Shown here piece after piece: positions 1 through 7,637 of a stretch of DNA of 64,000 bases. Source of the stretch: Phycisphaerae bacterium (lineage in GTDB: Bacteria > Planctomycetota > Phycisphaerae > Tepidisphaerales > Tepidisphaeraceae); the NCBI GenBank assembly GCA_025924315.1, contig JAICIO010000001.1:62001-126000 (forward strand), given 5' to 3'. The notes beneath the pieces were generated by a model that made no database searches, was not told where the DNA came from, and saw only the letters and a list, made by a program, of their open reading frames with translations. Made by a program: the position numbers and the translations under genes. The first letter of the stretch is position 1. Each line of letters starts with the position of its first letter.

Positions 1-513
1 TCGCTCATACTTTGTCTGGCGACACTCGCGCTGCGCGAGCGAAGCTTTGCATCGTGCGACAATGCTTACTGGGCGGACGAAGAGCATTCCGTTGGGGCGT
101 CCACATCGAATGGGCAACTGCGTATTGCAATCGAGCAACCGTTGCATCCCGGAGGACTGCATCCTTTTGTCGGCAGACATCTCCAAACAGATCGCCCACT
201 CGATTTTGCGTCGTCGCGGACGTGGCAAGGATGGGGCATGCATGACCTCGGCATTCACGTCGGAACGCAAATCGGGTACATCACGAAATGGTTCGCTGTC
301 ATCATTCCCCTTTGGATAATCGCTGTTGTGTTCGCTGTGATTCCCGGTTTTTGGGCGTGGATCGGGTATCGGACGATTGCATTGAAGGTTCGACTGGCGG
401 AACGAATCATTGAGCAGCGATGCCCAGCTTGCGGATACGATATCCGTGCAACGCCTGATCGCTGTCCCGAATGCGGGACCGTTACGGACTACAAACCCGC
501 GAAGAAGAAATAG
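1..513 (+). CDS. Zinc-ribbon membrane protein, 5'-truncated by the window edge
   Basis: The frame is open from the first base, so the true start lies upstream of the window; no convincing start codon exists inside. A hydrophobic end (LILCLATLAL) sits at the very left edge and a second membrane segment (WFAVIIPLWIIAVVFAV) spans about 289-339. The protein ends in a four-cysteine zinc ribbon, [19 protein letters not shown], at 421-477, then a lysine-rich tail. This is the membrane-anchored zinc-ribbon family that is abundant in Phycisphaerae; its function is unknown. A lipoprotein gene follows 9 bases after the stop, so the two are probably co-transcribed. Three more copies of the ribbon lie within the next 1.7 kb. 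Confidence 0.75.
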   Translation, partial: SLILCLATLALRERSFASCDNAYWADEEHSVGASTSNGQLRIAIEQPLHPGGLHPFVGRHLQTDRPLDFASSRTWQGWGMHDLGIHVGTQIGYITKWFAVIIPLWIIAVVFAVIPGFWAWIGYRTIALKVRLAERIIEQRCPACGYDIRATPDRCPECGTVTDYKPAKKK

Positions 514-522
514 GAGACAAAC

Positions 523-733
523 ATGCGTCGATTGATTGCGATCGCCAGTCTTTTGCTCATGGTGGGCTGTGCTACAGGCCGCTGGCAAGTTGTTGGCGAA
601 CGTTGGCGAACAACCGACTGAGACATTGGTCGATACCCAAACTGGCGACACCTATGCTTACGGCAGCGTTGATGGGAACGTCTCATACCACTGGATAAAG
701 ATGGGATCGCGACTGGCAACGACACAACCATAG
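523..733 (+). pseudogene. Small lipoprotein gene with a frameshift
   Basis: An ATG at 523 preceded by AGGAGA (512-517) encodes a clear lipoprotein signal, MRRLIAIASLLLMVGC, with Cys16 as the lipidation site. That frame stops at 619-621. The +1 frame, read on to the TAG at 731-733, carries a coherent C-terminal part (ETLVDTQTGDTYAYG, then SYHWIKMG) that looks like the body of a small secreted protein. The two halves are joined only if one base is gained or two are lost somewhere in about 580-610. Either this is a recently broken gene or the assembly carries an indel. No function is known. Confidence 0.55.
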
Positions 734-833
734 CTAACGTTTCGAGAACATACCACTACCCTAAAGCCTTTGCCGGAGCATCCAACCCCAGCACTCTGGA
801 TCGGTCTGGCGCGCCTTCTCCTCACCGGCGTCG

Positions 834-1439
834 TCACGCGTCCACTCGCTCGAGTTCTACAGCCGCAACAGAATTTCCACATTCCGGGCAGCGATCGGGC
901 GTGGCGCGGAGGTCGTACCCGCATGTGGGGCAGCGGCCGTGCTGATCGTGTCGTCGCCTACGCCAGTAGCCGATGAACCACATCGCGGGGAGCACGGCGA
1001 AAGCGGGCATCAGAAGCCAATGCGGCGCAACAACGGTCAGCAGATAATAGGGGGGCCAATCCCCTTCATGCACGATCCCTGCATCAATGACCACGCCACA
1101 GCGATGAATAAGGTCCGCATTGTCTGAGTGTGATTCCTCTCGCCACGGCTTATCGCCAGCACGAAGGTAACTCCATCGAAAGTGAGGTACGGTCGGATCA
1201 TTCCGGTAAGCATCAATATTGAGTTGATCCGTCGCGGTTTCTCGCATGCACGCAAAGATGATCTCGCCCCTCGAAGAGTCGAGATCGTAGAATGATCGCG
1301 TCCATTTGTCTTCCGCCGTCGAGTCGAGAACAGATGAAAGGTGGTCGTACCTCCAATAACTTCTCGTCCAGAGAGAGACCACGCCGACAAGTAGCAGAGC
1401 GGAGATTGCCGTGAGCACGTTGAACGCACGACGTTTCAT
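834..1439 (-). CDS. Zinc-ribbon membrane protein (paralogue 2)
   Basis: A 201-aa protein. I take the start at 1439 (MKRRAFNVLTAISALLLVG) because its ATG overlaps the upstream gene's TGA in an ATGA junction and because the family begins this way. There is an N-terminal membrane anchor, an extracytoplasmic domain of about 110 residues, a second membrane segment (LLMPAFAVLPAMWFIGYW), a basic stretch RRRRHD, and a terminal zinc ribbon [19 protein letters not shown] encoded around 880-935. A longer reading from 1634 only extends over the neighbouring paralogue. Role unknown; the ribbon probably binds Zn on the cytoplasmic side (inference). Confidence 0.75.
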   Translation of the reverse strand: MKRRAFNVLTAISALLLVGVVSLWTRSYWRYDHLSSVLDSTAEDKWTRSFYDLDSSRGEIIFACMRETATDQLNIDAYRNDPTVPHFRWSYLRAGDKPWREESHSDNADLIHRCGVVIDAGIVHEGDWPPYYLLTVVAPHWLLMPAFAVLPAMWFIGYWRRRRHDQHGRCPTCGYDLRATPDRCPECGNSVAAVELERVDA

Positions 1440-1885
1440 GTAGGGAGGCTCTTCGTGGATAAGGGTATTGCGCCACATTCCGGGCAGCGATCGGGCGTGG
1501 CACGTAGGTCGTATCCGCAGCGAATACAAACGCCGCATTTCGCCTTCATCTGTGACCGGCGAAGTAAGGCCCATCGAAGAGGAAGAGCCATCGCGCACAG
1601 CGCGGGGAACCAGTATGGAAACCTTATGAGCCACGGGCTTGTCGCGTTTTCACGTGGCATGCTGAACACGAAGCCAGCAAATGCAAAACGGAATGGCATC
1701 TTCCAAATGCTCCAACCATTAATCAGCACCGCGCCTCTGCGGGAAATGACGTTCATGGGCGTGCCATCAATCGAGTGGCACATCCAATCAGAAAAGCTGA
1801 AATAACTGCGTACCCACAGCAAGATTACTCCCACGCACAGTACCAGCGAGAGCGCGGCCAACATGTTGAACAGGAAGCGTTTCAC
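1436..1885 (-). CDS. Zinc-ribbon membrane protein (paralogue 3)
   Basis: A 149-aa protein with the same plan as its downstream neighbour: an N-terminal anchor (MKRFLFNMLAALSLVLCVG), a short middle domain, a second membrane segment (WFPALCAMALPLRWALL) and a terminal ribbon [19 protein letters not shown]. Its stop overlaps the next start by four bases (ATGA), so the two are likely translationally coupled. The middle domains of the two paralogues differ much more than their ribbons, which suggests that the C-terminal ribbon is the conserved functional part. Function unknown. Confidence 0.75.
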   Translation of the reverse strand: MKRFLFNMLAALSLVLCVGVILLWVRSYFSFSDWMCHSIDGTPMNVISRRGAVLINGWSIWKMPFRFAFAGFVFSMPRENATSPWLIRFPYWFPALCAMALPLRWALLRRSQMKAKCGVCIRCGYDLRATPDRCPECGAIPLSTKSLPT

Positions 1886-1942
1886 GGTCGGAAAGTTTAA
1901 TCGGGGAGCGCCAGCAATTCCGTGATTTCCAAAACATAAAAC

Positions 1943-2197
1943 TCATTCCACTTTTGGGACAGCCCCGCATTCAGGGCAGCGATCGGGCGTGGCGCGTAGG
2001 TCGTATCCGCACCGGTCGCAAAAATTCCCTCGTCGGCGTGCCGACCTCGTGCGCCTGTATCCGTGCGATGTGCCATACCATCTGATCGGAGGAAGCCATC
2101 GGGTTGCCGTGCTGTCCGTGCTGAAAGATGAACTGCGGCTGGCATCCGTACATCGGATATGGATTGCCAAGTCGCAGGGGTAACACAATGCGTTCAA
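1943..2197 (-). pseudogene. Degenerate zinc-ribbon gene, frameshifted
   Basis: The fourth ribbon copy ([19 protein letters not shown]) is intact at its C-terminus, but its open frame has no membrane anchor and an implausible arginine-rich N-terminus. The neighbouring frame carries a more protein-like upstream part that ends [17 protein letters not shown]. Moving one base in the run of five T (A on the + strand) near 2030 would join that part directly to the ribbon. I therefore read this as a broken or mis-assembled gene whose original start was perhaps at 2153 ([11 protein letters not shown]). It abuts the tRNA-Tyr fragment. Confidence 0.45.
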
Positions 2198-2268
2198 GCG
2201 CCCCGCAGAGCGCCCTACACATTTGCAGAACCCCGCAAAACCTCGTTGAAATCTCGTTCTTGCGCCGG

Positions 2269-2320
2269 GACTGTAAATCTGATGGCTCTGCCTTCGAAGG
2301 TTCGAATCCTTCCGCGCCCA
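2269..2320 (+). other. 3' half of a tRNA-Tyr gene (possible attachment-site remnant)
   Basis: From the anticodon loop onward the sequence is tRNA-like: a GTA anticodon in ACTGTAAATCT, a type-II variable arm (GGC-TCT-GCC), a perfect T arm (GAAGG-TTCGAAT-CCTTC at 2296-2312) and a 3' acceptor strand CGCGCCC-A. The matching 5' acceptor strand GGGCGCG and a D arm are not found in the 250 bases upstream, so only the 3' half exists here. Tyrosine recombinases typically use such 3' tRNA ends, so this could be an att duplicate left by an element. No integrase is in the window. Confidence 0.6.
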
Positions 2321-2370
2321 TTTCGAAATTCATTTCAGCTACTCCCGCCGTTCGTCTGTTTAATGACACG

Positions 2371-2928
2371 CTATTGTATCTGGCGCTCTGCCCAACTCTT
2401 AAGATCCCTCGCGCGCTTGGCGTCGCGATCTTTTAGTAGCGCAACGACGTTTTCACGTTTCATGCGCAGGGCGACGTCGAGGCTCGTTTCCCCGCCGGTC
2501 AATGAATTGGGATTCGCGCCGGCATCGAGCAGGATCTTCACTACCTCAAAGTGATTATTCGCGATTGCCACGTAGAGCGCGTCGATTCCAGCGTCCGCCT
2601 TGAGAAATGCATCCGCGCCGCGCGAGAGCAGCGCTCGCACTGCCGCGACGTTGCCGGCGCCTGACGCGATAATGAGCGGTGTGCAGCCGGACGGAGACCG
2701 CGCATTAATCTCGGCTCCCTGCTCCAGCGCCTTATCGACGTCTCCACCGCTGCCACTACCGGATGCGCAGAAGAGAAGCTCATTTCCTCGCGGGGTCCCG
2801 CTGAGAGAATCCCAGAGCCGTTCGCCGTCCCACATCGCCAGCGCCAAGGCAGCCAGTAAGAACAGCGCCGCCAGTTTTTGCGCCTGTTGGTAAAACGAGG
2901 GGCGCGCACCGCAATTATTCCATTGCAT
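2371..2928 (-). CDS. Membrane-anchored ankyrin-repeat protein
   Basis: A 185-aa protein with a hydrophobic segment at about residues 18-33 (LAALFLLAALALAMW), probably a signal anchor. Three to four ankyrin repeats follow between residues 60 and 165, with typical helix-turn motifs such as GCTPLIIASGAGNVAAV, ALLSRGADA and ILLDAGANPN. Ankyrin repeats bind proteins; the partner cannot be read from sequence. The gene precedes no obvious operon partner and shares its strand with the kinase gene upstream, about 95 bases away. Start chosen at the first ATG of the frame. Confidence 0.8.
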   Translation of the reverse strand: MQWNNCGARPSFYQQAQKLAALFLLAALALAMWDGERLWDSLSGTPRGNELLFCASGSGSGGDVDKALEQGAEINARSPSGCTPLIIASGAGNVAAVRALLSRGADAFLKADAGIDALYVAIANNHFEVVKILLDAGANPNSLTGGETSLDVALRMKRENVVALLKDRDAKRARDLKSWAERQIQ

Positions 2929-3022
2929 GTTGCTTCTTCCTTCCGGTCAGCAAATCTGACCCCGTTATCAATGCGAGAGCGAGGCGGGAATGGGGCCAGG
3001 CGAAATCGGATTCGCTATAAAA

Positions 3023-5563
3023 TCAGTGCGGTTGTGAGGTTGCGATGGGACTCGTCGTGGCGGGGGCGGTCGACTGGTGGTATGGGGAACCGGATCGATA
3101 GAGTTTCAAGCGTGCGGCCAATTCATCTTTGGAATCTTTGACCATGGCGAGGGCTTCTTGTTCAACGCTTATGGCCTTTTCAAACTGTCCGGTCTCCGCG
3201 TAGGCGGCGGCAAGCGTGTCAACATACAAGGGCAGTTTCCGATTCGTCGCGGCGACGGCTTGTTCGGCGAATCTGACGGCACTGGCTCCGTCGCGCGCGG
3301 GAGGCAGCTCGCAAGTGGCCAGGAACCATGCGGCCGCATTCAATCGTTTGGCATCGGTACTTGCGGGCGTCTTGCGGTAAATCGAAGAGGCTTCTCGATA
3401 ATAGGCGTCTGCATCGCTTGACTTTCCCGCGAGGCACAAGGCCCCGGCAAGCTGCTTGGCGGTGTAAGCAACTTCCAGCGTTTCACCATCTCTTTCGCGG
3501 CGATTGGCCAGCGCCTGGCGATAGAGCTCTGCCGCCTCTACAGGCCGCTTTTGCAATACCAGGAACTCGGCCAACAAGGAGCGGGACAGGTCGGTGTCCA
3601 CGTCATTGCTTCCGGCTTTGATGCCGATTTCCAAAGCGGTGCGATAGAGCTGCTCCGCCTGCGCCGGGTCGCCTTTAAACTTCAAAAGCAGCGCGACATC
3701 GCGATAGCCCCTCGACACTTCGCGGCCTTCCTCGCCAAATAACTTCAGCCGGAGCGCCAGCGATTGCCTGACCAGAGGTTCTGCTTCTGTGAGACGATGG
3801 TAGACGAGCAGCATGTGCCCCCATTCGCTCATCGTTCTGACCATTGATGGGTGTTCCGCTCCGTAGAGTCGATGCTCCATCGCCAGCGCATCGCGCAGCA
3901 TCGAAAAGCCTTCGTCCGCTTTGGCAGGCATCTCCGTCAGAACATCTCCCAACGAAGTCAAACTTTCGGCGATCGCCGCGCTGTCAGGGCCGGAGACTTG
4001 CTGGCTCAAGGCCAGCGATTTTCGGAGGTTGGCTTCCGCGGTGGCGTCATCGTTTCCCCAGAGCGCGTCGCCGATCGTGCGCCGAACTTCCGCCTCGATC
4101 TCCGGGTGCTCCTTGAGCGATCCGGCGTCCATTTGACGGCTGGCCCCGATGAGCAGTTCGCGCACAGTTACGGCCTTCCCCTGGCTCAAGATCCCCCTGA
4201 GCACCGCATCGCTGGCCTTCTGTGTTTGCGCCTCGCGAAGCGTGACTTCTTCGGCGCGCGTGGCGCGAACCGCCTCCCAGGTGCTAACGGCCGTCGCGAG
4301 CACGAGGATTCCGACGATGGTTCCGGCCGTCGCGATGACAGCGCTGTGCCGCCGGGCGAATTTGCCAAAGCGGTAACGGACCGACGGCGGACACGCCAAC
4401 ACCGGCTGATCGCTCAGATAGCGAGAGAGATCCATCGCCAGCGCATTCGCCGTTTCATAGCGCCGGCTTCGGTCTTTCTCCAGGCACTTCATCACGATCC
4501 AATCCAGCTCCCCGCGCACCAGCGCCGCCAGCTTGCGCGGCTCAATGGCGCGGTGCGCTGCGATGGACGGCAACGTGTCTTTGGTGGCACCCAATCGCGT
4601 GCTGGGCGCGGGCGGCTGAACCTCGCGGATGATCCGTTGCATTTCCGCAAACGCCTTGCTCCTCAGCTCCCTGGGATCAAACGGTGGGGAACCCGCCAGC
4701 AGCTCGTACAAGAGCACCCCCAGCGAATAGACATCCGAGCGGGTATCGATGTCCAAGCCGCCCTCGGCTTGCTCCGGACTCATGTATTCCGGCGTGCCGA
4801 TGAGTTGCCGGAATTCCGTAAACAGCGTCTTCTCCGTCAGCCGCGCCTGTGTTGCCTTGGCGATTCCGAAGTCGATCACCTTCGCCACTGGCTTATCGTC
4901 CTGCGTGCTGACGAGCACGTTGGAGGGCTTGAGGTCGCGATGAATCAATCCCTTCTGGTGCGCGTGTTGCACGGCCTGGCAGACCTGGTCGAACAATTCC
5001 AGCCGCTGGCGGATGTTCAGGTTGTTCTGGTCGCAGTAGTCCGTGATCGGCGTGCCCTTGACCAATTCCATCACGAAGTAGGGCCGACCGGTGTCGGTCG
5101 CGCCGCCGTCGAATACCTTCGCGACGTTGGGATGATCCATCATCGCCAATGCCTGCCGCTCGGCCTCGAAGCGGGCAACGACCTGTCGCGTGTCCATTCC
5201 CAGCTTGATGATCTTCAGCGCCACCCTGCGCACCACGGGAGTTTGCTGCTCGGCCATGAAAACGACACCGAAGCCCCCTTCGCCGATTTGTTCAAGCAGT
5301 TTATATCGCCCGACGTGACCGCCGGGGTGCTCGGCCAGCGTGACGCGCTCGTCAACCATTTCAGCTGTTTGCAGAATGCCCTTGGTGTGTTCAGCCGCCG
5401 TCAGGAATGCTTCGACCTCGGCGCGCAACTCAGCATCGTCGCGGCATGCGTCGTCGAGATACGCGACACGATCCGCGCCGAAACGCTCGGAGGCTTCGAA
5501 GAATACCTCCTTCACGCGATGGAGGTTAAACTTTGGCAATTCGACTCCAATCGGCCGAATCAA
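3023..5563 (-). CDS. Membrane Ser/Thr protein kinase with C-terminal tetratricopeptide-like repeats
   Basis: An 846-aa Hanks-type kinase. Residues 1-80 are a helical N-terminal region. The kinase domain, about 87-390, has the glycine loop GEGGFGVV, the ATP lysine K117 (VALKIIK), the catalytic HRDLKPSN (208-215), DFG (231-233) and the SPEQ substrate loop. A membrane segment (AVIATAGTIVGILVLATAV) follows near residue 410, then a long TPR-like helical sensor or scaffold domain outside the cytoplasm. The start is a TTG whose bases overlap the TGA of the upstream sigma-factor gene (TTGA at 5560-5563), which implies coupled translation. This sigma-kinase pairing is typical of planctomycetes; the kinase likely controls the sigma factor or its regulon. 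Confidence 0.92.
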   Translation of the reverse strand: MIRPIGVELPKFNLHRVKEVFFEASERFGADRVAYLDDACRDDAELRAEVEAFLTAAEHTKGILQTAEMVDERVTLAEHPGGHVGRYKLLEQIGEGGFGVVFMAEQQTPVVRRVALKIIKLGMDTRQVVARFEAERQALAMMDHPNVAKVFDGGATDTGRPYFVMELVKGTPITDYCDQNNLNIRQRLELFDQVCQAVQHAHQKGLIHRDLKPSNVLVSTQDDKPVAKVIDFGIAKATQARLTEKTLFTEFRQLIGTPEYMSPEQAEGGLDIDTRSDVYSLGVLLYELLAGSPPFDPRELRSKAFAEMQRIIREVQPPAPSTRLGATKDTLPSIAAHRAIEPRKLAALVRGELDWIVMKCLEKDRSRRYETANALAMDLSRYLSDQPVLACPPSVRYRFGKFARRHSAVIATAGTIVGILVLATAVSTWEAVRATRAEEVTLREAQTQKASDAVLRGILSQGKAVTVRELLIGASRQMDAGSLKEHPEIEAEVRRTIGDALWGNDDATAEANLRKSLALSQQVSGPDSAAIAESLTSLGDVLTEMPAKADEGFSMLRDALAMEHRLYGAEHPSMVRTMSEWGHMLLVYHRLTEAEPLVRQSLALRLKLFGEEGREVSRGYRDVALLLKFKGDPAQAEQLYRTALEIGIKAGSNDVDTDLSRSLLAEFLVLQKRPVEAAELYRQALANRRERDGETLEVAYTAKQLAGALCLAGKSSDADAYYREASSIYRKTPASTDAKRLNAAAWFLATCELPPARDGASAVRFAEQAVAATNRKLPLYVDTLAAAYAETGQFEKAISVEQEALAMVKDSKDELAARLKLYRSGSPYHQSTAPATTSPIATSQPH

Positions 5564-6114
5564 CCTTCGTCGAGCTCACGAAACAAAAACGCCCGCGCGA
5601 ATGACCAATCGCGCTTCACCATTCGCGGGGACACGCCGATGCTTTTGGCGACTTCCTCGACGCTCAGGCCGGCGTAAAAACGAAGGCGCACGACGCGGGC
5701 GGCGTCGGGATCTTTCTCTTCAAGGCGAGAGATCGCTTCATCCAAGGCCAGGATTTGTGCCGGGTCCGCCTCGGTCGCGAGATCGACGATGTCCAGCGGC
5801 AGCTGGCGCCGACCGCCCCCGCGCTTGGGGCCCGCCCGGGCCCGGGCATACTCGATCAGAATCCGTCGCATCGCTTCGGCGGCGGCGTGAAAAAAGTGTG
5901 CCCGATTCGCCCATTCAAGTTCGTTGTTGCCCACTAGCCGCACGTATGCCTCGTGCACGAGCCCGGTTGCTTGCAAGGTGTGGTCCGCTCGCTCCGACTC
6001 CATGCGATGATGTGCCAACTTCCGCAGTTCGTCGTAAACCAATGGAAGCAATGCCGCCGCAGCGCGCGGATCGCCATTGCCCGCCGCATTTAGCAATTGT
6101 GTCGCTTCTGGCAC
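5560..6114 (-). CDS. ECF-type RNA polymerase sigma factor
   Basis: A 184-aa sigma factor of the planctomycete/acidobacterial ECF group usually found beside kinases. Region 2 covers about residues 20-95 (LVYDELRKLAHHRM, EAYVRLVG, AMRRILIEYARAR). Region 4, with its helix-turn-helix, covers about 125-180 (VVRLRFYAGLSVEEVAKSIGVS, then VKRDWSFARAFL). No anti-sigma factor lies nearby; the downstream, translationally overlapping Ser/Thr kinase is the probable regulator, by phosphorylation (inference from the known family arrangement). Confidence 0.92.
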   Translation of the reverse strand: MPEATQLLNAAGNGDPRAAAALLPLVYDELRKLAHHRMESERADHTLQATGLVHEAYVRLVGNNELEWANRAHFFHAAAEAMRRILIEYARARAGPKRGGGRRQLPLDIVDLATEADPAQILALDEAISRLEEKDPDAARVVRLRFYAGLSVEEVAKSIGVSPRMVKRDWSFARAFLFRELDEG

Positions 6115-6164
6115 CCTTCAAATGATACCCGATCCCGCGCTGGCAACATCCATTGCTGGTTTGG

Positions 6165-7634
6165 TTACGCGATCACCGCTTTCACCACATTCCCACTGAC
6201 GTCGGTGAGGCGGTAGAAGCGGCCCTGAAACTGATAAGTAAGCCGGGTGTGATCGATCCCCATCTGATGCAGAATCGTGGCGTGGAGGTCGTGGACGTCG
6301 ATGGGATCGGTCGTCACGTTGTAGCCAAAGTCATCCGTGGCGCCGTAGGTGAAGCCCGGTTTGACACCTCCGCCGGCCATCCATGTCGTGAAGCAACGCG
6401 GATGGTGGTCGCGGCCGTAGTCGGTGGCGGTGAGCTTGCCTTGCGAGTAATTCGTGCGGCCGAACTCGCCGCCCCAGACGACGAGCGTGTCGTCGAGTAG
6501 CCCGCGGCGCTTGAGGTCCGTCACAAGCGCGTAGCATGCGCGATCGACGTCGGCGCATTGTCGGCGAATGAGTGCCGGCAGGTTGCCGTGATGATCCCAA
6601 CCCGGGTGATACAGCTGGATGAACCGCACATCGCGCTCCGCGAGCCGTCGCGCGAGCAAACAATTCGCCGCGAACGTGCCGGGGTCCTTTGCTTCGGGAC
6701 CATAGAGGTCGAAAACGTCGGCCGGCTCCTTTGAGATGTCCATCGCCTCGGGCACGCTCGTCTGCATGCGATACGCCATCTCGTACTGCGCGACGCGCGC
6801 GTTGATCTCGGGATCGCCGACGTCCTGGAACTGAAGCGCGTTCAGCTCCGCCAATCGATCCAGCATCTTTCGGCGACTCGCATCTGAAATGCCGTCCGGA
6901 TTCTTCAGAAACAGAACCGGATCTTTTCCGCTGCTGAAGCGTACGCCCTGGTGCGCGCTCGGAAGAAATCCATTGCCCCAAAGCCGCGCGTAGAGCGGTT
7001 GATCAATGCGATCTTTGCTGATCAGCACGACGAACGCGGGCAGATTCTGATTCGAACTACCGAGGCCGTAGCTCAGCCATGAACCCATACTCGGTCGCCC
7101 GGCGAGTTGGTGGCCGGTCTGGAAAAACGTGATCGCGGGATCGTGGTTGATCGCCTCGGTGTGCAGCGATTTGATGAAGCACAGTTCGTCGACCATCTTC
7201 GCGGTATGCGGCATCAGCTCGCTGATTTCTGCGCCGCATTTGCCGTGCTTGGCAAACTTGAAGATCGAACCCGCCATCGGCAGCGTTGCCTGATTGCCGG
7301 ACATGCCAGTGAGGCGCTGTCCCATGCGCACGCTCGCCGGAAGGTCCTCGCCATTGTGCTGATTGAGCAGCGGCTTGTGATCGAACAGATCCAGCTGCGA
7401 CGGTCCCCCGGCCATGAAGAGATAGATGATGCGTTTCGCTTTCGGCGGAAAGTGCGGATGATCGAGAACGCCTTTAAACGGATTCGGCGCGCTCTGCTTC
7501 GTCGTGGGCGACACGCTCGACGCGCGCGCATCAGCATGCAGCAGTCCCATCAGCGCGGCCCCGCCGAGGCCAAGCCCGAAACGGGCGAGGAAATCACGGC
7601 GATTCATCGAATAGTTGATGTTTCCGCAGTTCAT
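6165..7634 (-). CDS. DUF1501 sulfatase-like secreted protein with Tat signal
   Basis: A 489-aa DUF1501 protein. The start at 7634 has a good ribosome site (AAGGTGAG, about 5 bases upstream); an inner ATG at 7607 would give a cleaner Tat signal, [20 protein letters not shown]. The body has the alkaline-phosphatase-superfamily fold features of the family: DLFDHKP, a late metal-site stretch [12 protein letters not shown], and [15 protein letters not shown]. It begins 4 bases after the PSD1 gene stops, the standard planctomycete two-gene unit. The exact substrate is unknown; DUF1501/PSD1 pairs are thought to act in polysaccharide-related processes in the periplasm or in large cell-envelope invaginations. 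Confidence 0.92.
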   Translation of the reverse strand: MNCGNINYSMNRRDFLARFGLGLGGAALMGLLHADARASSVSPTTKQSAPNPFKGVLDHPHFPPKAKRIIYLFMAGGPSQLDLFDHKPLLNQHNGEDLPASVRMGQRLTGMSGNQATLPMAGSIFKFAKHGKCGAEISELMPHTAKMVDELCFIKSLHTEAINHDPAITFFQTGHQLAGRPSMGSWLSYGLGSSNQNLPAFVVLISKDRIDQPLYARLWGNGFLPSAHQGVRFSSGKDPVLFLKNPDGISDASRRKMLDRLAELNALQFQDVGDPEINARVAQYEMAYRMQTSVPEAMDISKEPADVFDLYGPEAKDPGTFAANCLLARRLAERDVRFIQLYHPGWDHHGNLPALIRRQCADVDRACYALVTDLKRRGLLDDTLVVWGGEFGRTNYSQGKLTATDYGRDHHPRCFTTWMAGGGVKPGFTYGATDDFGYNVTTDPIDVHDLHATILHQMGIDHTRLTYQFQGRFYRLTDVSGNVVKAVIA

Positions 7635-7637
7635 AAC

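Noticed and set aside
2471-2900. Second frames over the ankyrin gene
   Set aside because: They are frame shadows; only the frame with repeated ALLSRGAD and LLDAGANPN units makes structural sense.
3851-5677. A 608-codon open frame antisense to the Ser/Thr kinase
   Set aside because: It is an antisense shadow of a high-GC gene; the protein is Arg/His-rich with no motif, and the opposite strand carries a textbook kinase.
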